NCBI GenBank assembly: GCA_015179125.1
Contig: WHVA01000118.1
Coordinates: 186,001-250,000 of the forward strand
Length of the DNA stretch: 64,000 nucleotides
Direction: 5' to 3'
DNA from: Gautieria morchelliformis
Taxonomy: Eukaryota > Basidiomycota > Agaricomycetes > Gomphales > Gomphaceae
The position numbers and the translations under genes were made by a program. A model generated the notes under the pieces. It was not told the DNA's origin, ran no database searches, and saw only the letters and a list, made by a program, of their open reading frames with translations. This document shows, piece after piece, positions 57,898 to 64,000 of this stretch; within the stretch, counting starts at the first letter, position 1; every line of letters starts with the position of its first letter.

Positions 57898-59268
57898 TGT
57901 TAAACACAATTCTAAAGTTCAATCAGAGATTTGACTTTACAAGCACATGCAAGCTTTGAAACTATTTTAACGGAGAACCCAATTAAGAAATTATACTCCG
58001 GTGAACAATCAGAATCAGTATTGGTACAGGAAGTGTAGCAATAGAGATTTAACTGAACACATGTAGTTCTCAGATTGTGCAATACTTTGTGAGGTCAAAG
58101 AATGTTTATAGGCGTCCAAGGGTCCAGATACTTTAAGGGGGAAAGCTACCTAGAGTCTTAGGACCACGGGTCGAGTGAATTAAAGACAACAATAATCCCC
58201 AAGACATGAAAAGATAGTTCTGCGCTTGAACTCTTCCTCAGTTCAAGTATGTCGCTATTCTTGTGGCTTTTCTGGTTTTCCAACTCAACAAACGTAGGAT
58301 ATTAACTCACTTACCCTGAGTTAGGTTAATATCTGCAGTGCGTTGATTGATCAAGAAAGATCAATTACTCAAAAGGCTATTAACCCACTTAACTCTGAGT
58401 TAAGTTAATAAACTATTGCGTGAATTGAATAACTAATAACCAAGTCTATTAGATCACTGCTCAGAGTGGCGTCTAATGGTACAGGATTACTAATCAGTTA
58501 CTCTTAGTAATGTTGCTGTTCACAGCACGATTAGTCAGAGCCTGCTGCAATTAAAATAGAGCACTCTTGTACTTCTCAGAGCCAATCAGAGTTGCTGCAA
58601 TCTTAGACTGTAGCCAAGTCAGTGAGCCAGTACTTCGGTACAAGGCTGTGTTGAAGTCACACTTCAGTTACTCAAGGTATGAGTGGTTTGGGTGAAAGAT
58701 GATTGATTGCTTCACTGCTAAAACTGCAGGCTATTTATACTGCATCTATCTAGCTTATGTAACTACTGCCAGGAACCTTGTAGAGGCTTCTACTACTGTG
58801 AAGAACCTTGTGGAAGCTTAGAGAAGCTTCAGGAAAGGTTTGGAAACTATTGGAAGGCTGTGGAAGGTTCTATTGCTATATTGGGTTAAGGTCACAGCTC
58901 TGTGACAGTAAAGCTAAGAGTATGTAAGAAACTCCCACGCTCATGTGATTATCATGTGACGAAGGAAAGTCATGTGACTTCAAGCTGGATCATGTGACTG
59001 TGTCATGTGATTGTCAGGTGACCGTAGATAATCAAGTGACTTTGAGGTCAGGTGATTGTCAGGTGACTGTGGGTGATCAGGTGACCTTGAGCTGTTTTTG
59101 AGGTCATGTGATAGTCATGTGATCGTGGGTGATTCTTAGCTAAACTATCAACCAAAGTGAGTGTAGCATAGAAATATTAATACAACCTTTCTTGAGGACA
59201 TTTGAAACTAATTAACTACCTAGTAAATGTTCATAAATAGGTAGCTACTTTGTGGACGATCCCTAACA
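57898..59268. mobile_element. AT-rich, palindrome-rich non-coding block; possible solo LTR
   Basis: Bounded by TGTTA (57898) and TAACA (59264-59268), which are inverse of each other, but the flanking five bases differ (TGTGG and ACCAT), so no target duplication supports an LTR. Inside are perfect palindromes at 58298-58333 (GATATTAAC/GTTAATATC) and 58387-58405 (ACTTAACTC/GAGTTAAGT) and the TCATGTGA array. No open frame of note. Composition is clearly lower in GC than the genes. Confidence 0.35.
58941..59122. promoter_or_regulatory. Array of twelve TCA(T/G/A)GTGA boxes
   Basis: Within 182 bp there are seven TCATGTGA, four TCAGGTGA and one TCAAGTGA octamers, all on the same strand and spaced 10-30 bp. 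The core is of E-box type (CANNTG), the class bound by bHLH factors. Density is far above anything else in the window. Confidence 0.65.
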
Positions 59269-59424
59269 ACCATAGCTAGGGCATAGAACTAAAAAATCCA
59301 AATAAAACAAGCATTTTTTATTTTGCATTTTGGGTGCTGAGGGCAAGCTTAGCTTACTGTATGTAGTTCAATGCAGGTTTTAATTTTGTTTGCTACTTTG
59401 TACTAATGGTGAGAACCCACTACA

Positions 59425-60106
59425 TGTTACGTATCGAGATTTCCACTAAGTCGGAACTAGAAAGGACGGCGGCTTCAACTTATAGGTTGCGCCCCCGATG
59501 AACTATCGTCCTAGGTATTTCGGAAATGAGTCGGAAGTTGGAAAGTACTGAGCCAAAGGTTTGGTCGGAACTTGAGGCGGAACTGAGGCGGAAAGCGGAA
59601 GACGGAGAGACTGAGATTTTGCTAGACTCGCTGTGCTAAGAACAGGAGATGGAGCGAAAGAAATCAAGTATCGAAGGTGATTATCTGATTGCAGAATAAC
59701 AGACATACATGAGGGGGTTTTTATACAAAGCGCAGAGCAACAAGTAATGGTGTTGTACTAAGCAAATTCCGGAGGAAGCGGAAGTCGAGTACAATGTGTG
59801 GGAACTAACTAATTGGGAACAATGGGACTACAAGGGGGGTTCAGGGTAAGGTAGAACAATGGCAAAGAACAAGGGGTCGGGAAAACATATCTGACAACGA
59901 ACTACAAGGGTGACCGGATATATGGTTTTGATGGATGGCGAGGTGGGTCCGGTGGGTCCGAGTAATAGAGTCGAAAGAACAAGGGAAATGTACAAGGGGC
60001 GGAATGTCGGAAATGTCGGAGGGGCGGAACGTTGTGCGGAACTATTGGAGGGGCGGAAGGAGTGGCGGAACTGAGGGTCGGAAGTCGGAAATGAACGGTC
60101 GTAACA
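59425..60106 (-). mobile_element. 3' LTR of the chromovirus
   Basis: 682 bp with perfect 7-bp inverted ends TGTTACG...CGTAACA (minus-strand reading starts TGTTACGACC at 60106). It lies downstream of pol, directly next to a purine-rich tract, as a 3' LTR should. CGGAA is repeated many times inside. The flanking CTACA (59420-59424) is a candidate target duplication, but the other LTR is outside the window. Confidence 0.85.
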
Positions 60107-60125
60107 GTATCTCCCTTCTAAGGTC
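60107..60125 (-). other. Polypurine tract
   Basis: Minus-strand reading TTAGAAGGGAGATAC abuts the LTR start TGTTACG. A purine-rich tract in this spot primes plus-strand DNA synthesis in LTR elements. Confidence 0.75.
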
Positions 60126-60229
60126 GAGCCCCGCGAGACCAACAGTCGGAATCATGTGACCTGTGAACAAACGCGTCGGAGTTTGAAAGATAGGCTGATG
60201 AACAAAACGCGTCTTCTCTCCATTCCATC

Positions 60230-60457
60230 ATGAGTGCCCCAGTAGATTTCTCTAAGATGTCCAGCGCGGAGATGAAACAGCACTTCGCTGATATGCTCGC
60301 GCAAAAGGAAATGGCCGAGAAACGCGAGGCTGAGGAAGCTGCGCGGAAAGAGAAAGAACGTCGGGAGAAGGAGCGGAAGGAGCAGGAGAGGAAAGAGCGC
60401 GAACGGGTTCGAGCGGTGGGGCGGAAACGAGGGAAAGGGTGGAAATGGAGTTGGTGA
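60230..60457 (+). CDS. Charged coiled-coil ORF antisense to the chromovirus
   Basis: A 75-codon frame begins MSAPVDFSKMSSAEMKQHF and continues DMLAQKEMAEKREAEEAARK into a Lys/Arg/Glu helix, then a basic end GRKRGKGW. It lies between pol and the 3' LTR on the strand opposite pol. The amino-acid pattern (an ordered start with Met-Ser contexts, then a heptad-like charged helix) looks coding. The opposite strand here is only Ser/Phe/Arg mirror. After the stop at 60455 another frame continues with RGRGGGKRAGSGKRGRGGDN, so one indel would give an RGG-type tail. It could be an accessory antisense gene of the element, a captured host fragment, or low-complexity chance. Promoter could be the adjacent LTR. 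Confidence 0.45.
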   Translation: MSAPVDFSKMSSAEMKQHFADMLAQKEMAEKREAEEAARKEKERREKERKEQERKERERVRAVGRKRGKGWKWSW

Positions 60458-60663
60458 GTGTCGAGGTAGGGGAGGCGGAAAAAGAGCCGGAAGCGGAAAA
60501 AGAGGTCGAGGCGGAGACAATGGGGGAGGAGTAGGGGTATCAAGGACTTGCAGATAATTTCTTGAAGTGTCGGAAAATAGAGTAACGGGAAATTAATCGG
60601 ATTTTGACAAATGACTTGAGAACTGTAAGAATCAATGGGCGTCGGAAATGAGGTCGGAATTGA

Positions 60664-63600
60664 CTAGGGCGCGGAAATGGGGCCAGGCTTGTCAGGATAT
60701 GACTTGTGGAAATCAGAGACGAGGTCAGAGGCGTGGTCAAGTTCCGTGGCGGAAATCCACGAAGTCTCTTCGTCAGTGTTTTCATAGCCTGCCCACTTGA
60801 CTAGGTACTGGAGTTGGCAGCGGTATCTTCTGTCGAGCTTGGAGTTGAGAATTTCCGAAATCTCATATTCCGGTTCTCCGTCGATGACGACTGGCGGAGG
60901 CGGAGGTTGTTCTCGATTCGGAATTGTATTCGGAACTGCGGGTTCAAGCATGGAGACATGGAATACCGGATGTACTGCGCGCATATTGTCAGGAAGTCTG
61001 AGGGTGAAAGAACGACTGCCGGCCTTAGCGATGATCTCGTAAGGACCGAGGTATTTCTCAGAGAGCTTCTTCGAGGGGCGAGTGGTGCGGAAGTTTTCCG
61101 CTTTGACAAAGGCTTTGTCGCCTATCTCGAATGCCGGTTGCGGAAGACGTTTCCGATCGGCGGAAGTTTGGTATCTCTTCTGGGCAGCGGTAATGTTCTC
61201 TCGGAGGTGCTGGTGAAGGTCGTCAAGTTCCACAACGAAATCTCGGGCTCTTGCAGAGGCGAGGTCGCGTTCAGGGTGGATGGCGAGATTCGGGTGGTAG
61301 CCCTTGTTGGCATAAAAGGGTGAAATTCCGGTGGTAGCGGAAGGCGCGTTGTTGTAGGCAAATTCCGCGAGCGGAAGAAGGTCGGACCAATTGCTATGTT
61401 GGTAGTTGCAATAGACGCGGAGATACTGCTCAAGGGTCTGATTAGTACGTTCCGTTTGTCCGTCTCCTTCGGGGTGATAACCGGAAGTGAAGTGGAGCTT
61501 CATGTCGAGAGCCTTGCCGAGTGTGCGGAAAAAGGAGGACACGAATTCGGATCCACGGTCGGAAGTGACATGGGAAGGGATTCCGTGCTTGGAAAAGACG
61601 TGGAGCACAAAGAGCTGTGCGAGCTGGGCGGAAGTTATGGTGTCGTAGGTCGGAATAAAGATGGACTGCTTTGTAAGGCGGTCAACGATCACTAGAATGG
61701 TATCATAGCCGGATGACTTAGGAAGTTTCTCAATGAAATCCATGGATATCGAATTCCAGGGTTGATCCGGGATCGGAAGTTGCTTCAGGAGGCCGTAGGG
61801 TTTGTGACGTTGAGGCTTGGCTCGCATACAGGTGGTGCATGACTTGCAGTAGTCTTGGACCATCGTGCGGAGGAGAGGCCAAGTATAGGTACGTCGGATT
61901 ATGTCGAGGGTCTTGTTCTGGCCTTGGTGTCCTGAGAGCGGATGATCGTGGCTTTGCTGGAGCACGCGAAGTCGTAGATCGTTGGTGTCCGGAACGTAAA
62001 TCCGGGACTTGTACCGGAGAAATCCGTCGGAATCGAGGGACCATCCAGGACTGGTGGGGTCATCGAGGTGGGTTGCGGAGGTGGGGTCGGAACGGAGTGC
62101 GGAACGGATGTCGGAATGGAGAGACTCGGTGTCCATAATAATTGAGGCGCGGAGTAGCGGAAACTGCAATGCTGTGGCACGCAGGGACGATGCCAGTTGC
62201 TCAGTGGAGAATACTGGGCGGAAATTGTGCGGATTAACGCTGGCATAGTCGCTACTTCCCTCTTTTGGGTAGACGTCCCAACGTCTAGTGAGCGCGTCGG
62301 GTTTTGCTCCGAGCTTTCCGGGGCGGAAACGGATCACCATGTTGAACTGTGAGAGGTATTCAGACCAGCGGACTTGACGGCGAGTCAAAATCTTAGTGGT
62401 TGCAAAATACTCAAGGTTCTTATGATCCGTTACAACGTCGATCGGATAAGTTGGACCTTCGAGGTAATGTCTCCAGATTTTGAAGGCTTCGAAAATCGCA
62501 AGTAGTTCCTTATCGTGGACGTCGTAGTTGAGTTCCGGGGCGGAAAAGGTGCGGGAATGAAAGGCGATCGGATGAATTTCTCTGTCGTCGGGTGAAATGA
62601 TGGAAAGAATGGCGGCTAGCGTGTAGTCAGAAGCGTCGGTTTCGAGTACAAGTTGGGCATCAGGAATCCAGAAACCGAGTATGGGAGCCGTGGTGAAGGC
62701 CGATTTGAGAGCTTCAAATGCGGAACGGCATTCTGGTGTGAAATTCCATGGGGCACCCTTCCTGGTGAGACGCGTGAGCGGAACAGTAATGTCGGACAAA
62801 TTATAAATGAAACGCCGGTAAAAGTTGGCGAAGCCAAGGAAAGACTGCACATCCTTAACACGTCGGGGTTCCGGCCATTCTTGAATTGCCTTGACCTTGT
62901 CCTCTGCCATGGTAAGACCTGTTGGAGAGAGGATGTAGCCGAGGTATTCGACCGTGTCGCGATGCCATTCGCATTTCTCTGCTTTTGCGTAGAGATGGTG
63001 TTTGCGTAGGCGGCGGAGTACTTCGCGGACATGTTCCCGATGTTCTTCCGGTGAGTCGGAATAGATGAGGATGTCGTCAATGTAGACTAGAACGCATACG
63101 TCGAGGAGGTCGGAAAATACGTTGTTCATGAATCGCTGAAAAGCGGCGGGAGCGTTGGTTAGACCAAAAGGCATGACAGTCCACTCAAAGGCACCATAGC
63201 GGGTGCGGAAGGTGGTTTTCCACTCGTCACCTTCCCGGATGCGGACAAGGTGATAAGCGTGCCGTAGGTCAATTTTGGTGTAGATCTTCGCCCTGCGGGG
63301 AGTGTCGAGTAAATCGGAAATGCGCGGAAGCGGATATTTGTCCTTTTTAGTGAGGGCATTGAGTCCGCGGAAATCGACGCAGAGGCGGAGAGATCCATCC
63401 TTCTTCTTGACGAAGAGGACCGGAGCGCCGTGCGGAGACAGCGAAGGGCGGATAAAGCCCATGTTGAGATGTTCATCGACGAACTCTCGGAGAGTTAGGA
63501 GTTCACTTTGCGAAAGAGAGTAGATCGGTCCAAGGGGCGGAGATGCTCCTTCTTCCAAATCTATCTTCAAGTCGTAAGGTCGACGTTCAGCAGGTTTGTC

Positions 63601-64000
63601 GGCTTTGGCCTTATTGAACACGTCTGGGAAGTCACGATATTCTTCCGGAACTGAGCTCATGTCGACCGGAGCGGAAGTCGAGGCGGAACGAGCCTTGACT
63701 GAAGCTGAATCGGAGAGGTGAAGCTGGAAGACGGTCGTATCATCTTGCCGTTGCAATACGCGGAAAGCGGTGGCGGAAACGAGCGCAATTCGAGGGGCTT
63801 CGAGGGGCGGAGGTGCTAAAGCGGGACCGGAGTGCGGAACTGAATCCACGAGCGGAGTTGCAGAAGAGGCCTGAGCCATCTTTGCAGAAGATGTCGGAAT
63901 AGACGGAAGTTGATCCGGGGTACGGAACTGTATTTGACCCAATGCCCAGTTAATCGACGGATTATATCGGGTGAGCCAATTGTGTCCTAGTACAACGGAA
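60664..64000 (-). CDS. Chromovirus Ty3/gypsy pol polyprotein, intact but cut by window edge
   Basis: Open without a stop from the right edge to TAG at 60664, about 1,111 visible residues. From the edge: VVLGHNWLTRYNPSINWA is the end of the protease region. Reverse transcriptase: FIRPSLSPHGAPVLFVKKKDG, RLCVDFRGLNALT, MPFGLTNAPAAFQ and the active site YIDDILIYS (about 63060-63085). RNase H: ETDASDYTLAAILS and NYDVHDKELLAIFEA. Integrase: zinc site HDHPLSGHQGQ...CKSCTTC, then the D,D,E residues in SMDFIEKLP, VTSDRGSEF and YHPEGDGQTERTNQ. The C-terminus has GPYEIIAKAGSRSFTLRLP and a chromodomain (YEISEILNSK ... YLVKWAGYENTDEETSWI), which in this lineage directs integration to marked chromatin. All catalytic residues are present, so recent activity is likely. 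Confidence 0.96.
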   Translation of the reverse strand, partial: SVVLGHNWLTRYNPSINWALGQIQFRTPDQLPSIPTSSAKMAQASSATPLVDSVPHSGPALAPPPLEAPRIALVSATAFRVLQRQDDTTVFQLHLSDSASVKARSASTSAPVDMSSVPEEYRDFPDVFNKAKADKPAERRPYDLKIDLEEGASPPLGPIYSLSQSELLTLREFVDEHLNMGFIRPSLSPHGAPVLFVKKKDGSLRLCVDFRGLNALTKKDKYPLPRISDLLDTPRRAKIYTKIDLRHAYHLVRIREGDEWKTTFRTRYGAFEWTVMPFGLTNAPAAFQRFMNNVFSDLLDVCVLVYIDDILIYSDSPEEHREHVREVLRRLRKHHLYAKAEKCEWHRDTVEYLGYILSPTGLTMAEDKVKAIQEWPEPRRVKDVQSFLGFANFYRRFIYNLSDITVPLTRLTRKGAPWNFTPECRSAFEALKSAFTTAPILGFWIPDAQLVLETDASDYTLAAILSIISPDDREIHPIAFHSRTFSAPELNYDVHDKELLAIFEAFKIWRHYLEGPTYPIDVVTDHKNLEYFATTKILTRRQVRWSEYLSQFNMVIRFRPGKLGAKPDALTRRWDVYPKEGSSDYASVNPHNFRPVFSTEQLASSLRATALQFPLLRASIIMDTESLHSDIRSALRSDPTSATHLDDPTSPGWSLDSDGFLRYKSRIYVPDTNDLRLRVLQQSHDHPLSGHQGQNKTLDIIRRTYTWPLLRTMVQDYCKSCTTCMRAKPQRHKPYGLLKQLPIPDQPWNSISMDFIEKLPKSSGYDTILVIVDRLTKQSIFIPTYDTITSAQLAQLFVLHVFSKHGIPSHVTSDRGSEFVSSFFRTLGKALDMKLHFTSGYHPEGDGQTERTNQTLEQYLRVYCNYQHSNWSDLLPLAEFAYNNAPSATTGISPFYANKGYHPNLAIHPERDLASARARDFVVELDDLHQHLRENITAAQKRYQTSADRKRLPQPAFEIGDKAFVKAENFRTTRPSKKLSEKYLGPYEIIAKAGSRSFTLRLPDNMRAVHPVFHVSMLEPAVPNTIPNREQPPPPPVVIDGEPEYEISEILNSKLDRRYRCQLQYLVKWAGYENTDEETSWISATELDHASDLVSDFHKSYPDKPGPISAP

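Noticed and set aside
61839..63523. Several plus-strand frames opposite pol (99-118 codons)
   Set aside because: Shadows of the intact pol frame with no motif; unlike the 60230 frame they overlap known coding sequence.

Overview
The window is nuclear DNA of a filamentous basidiomycete. Genes are dense, and most are split by many short introns (about 47-65 nt, GT..AG, with a few GC..AG candidates). The gene content is fungal: CDC10 septin, Dnf-type flippase, C1-THF synthase, sulfate permease with STAS domain, and a Ty3/gypsy chromovirus. Overall style, and the gag reading MVTRSGK, suggest an agaricomycete such as Rhizoctonia (Cantharellales). That assignment is inference, not proven here. No prokaryotic operons, CRISPR arrays or convincing tRNA genes were seen.

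Layout. 0-2 kb: 3' part of phosphoserine aminotransferase (-) and a disordered Pro/Ser-rich protein (-). 2-7.5 kb: gene-poor, with a decayed but intron-retaining copy of the septin CDC10, one hypothetical ORF and a 174-bp duplication. 7.5-34 kb: a compact housekeeping block with mitochondrial GrpE (MGE1), mitochondrial Phe-tRNA synthetase (MSF1), a basic nuclear-type protein, a P4-ATPase, the FAN1 nuclease, a NEDD1-like WD40 protein, CDC10, a Pmp3/UPF0057-like membrane protein, a secreted PNGase A-like protein and the trifunctional ADE3-type C1-THF synthase. 34.2-36.8 kb: about 18.6 copies of a 141-bp (47-codon) tandem repeat between two divergently transcribed genes. 36.9-53.4 kb: a 1,249-residue disordered protein with conserved ends, an SDR dehydrogenase, a SET-domain methyltransferase, a coiled-coil protein, cytosolic PNG1, a sulfate permease and methionine aminopeptidase 1. 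53.4-64 kb: a nested transposon region with a broken gypsy gag carrying a 957-bp insertion, palindrome-rich and E-box-rich non-coding DNA, and a largely intact chromovirus on the minus strand (3' LTR, polypurine tract, pol with chromodomain, open to the window edge).

Main points for a second look: the 141-bp repeat, in which every unit carries a 41-codon ORF on one strand and a perfect splice-donor string on the other; a charged ORF antisense to the chromovirus between pol and the 3' LTR; saturation of that element with the pentamer CGGAA/TTCCG; the septin pseudogene about 20 kb from its intact parent; and three independent genes that each need exactly one extra C in a C-run to stay in frame, which points to a systematic homopolymer error. 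Exon borders were worked out by hand from reading frame and splice consensus. Where totals were checked (P4-ATPase, MSF1, SET protein, UPF0057 protein, disordered protein) the coding length is a multiple of three, once the extra C is allowed in the last two.
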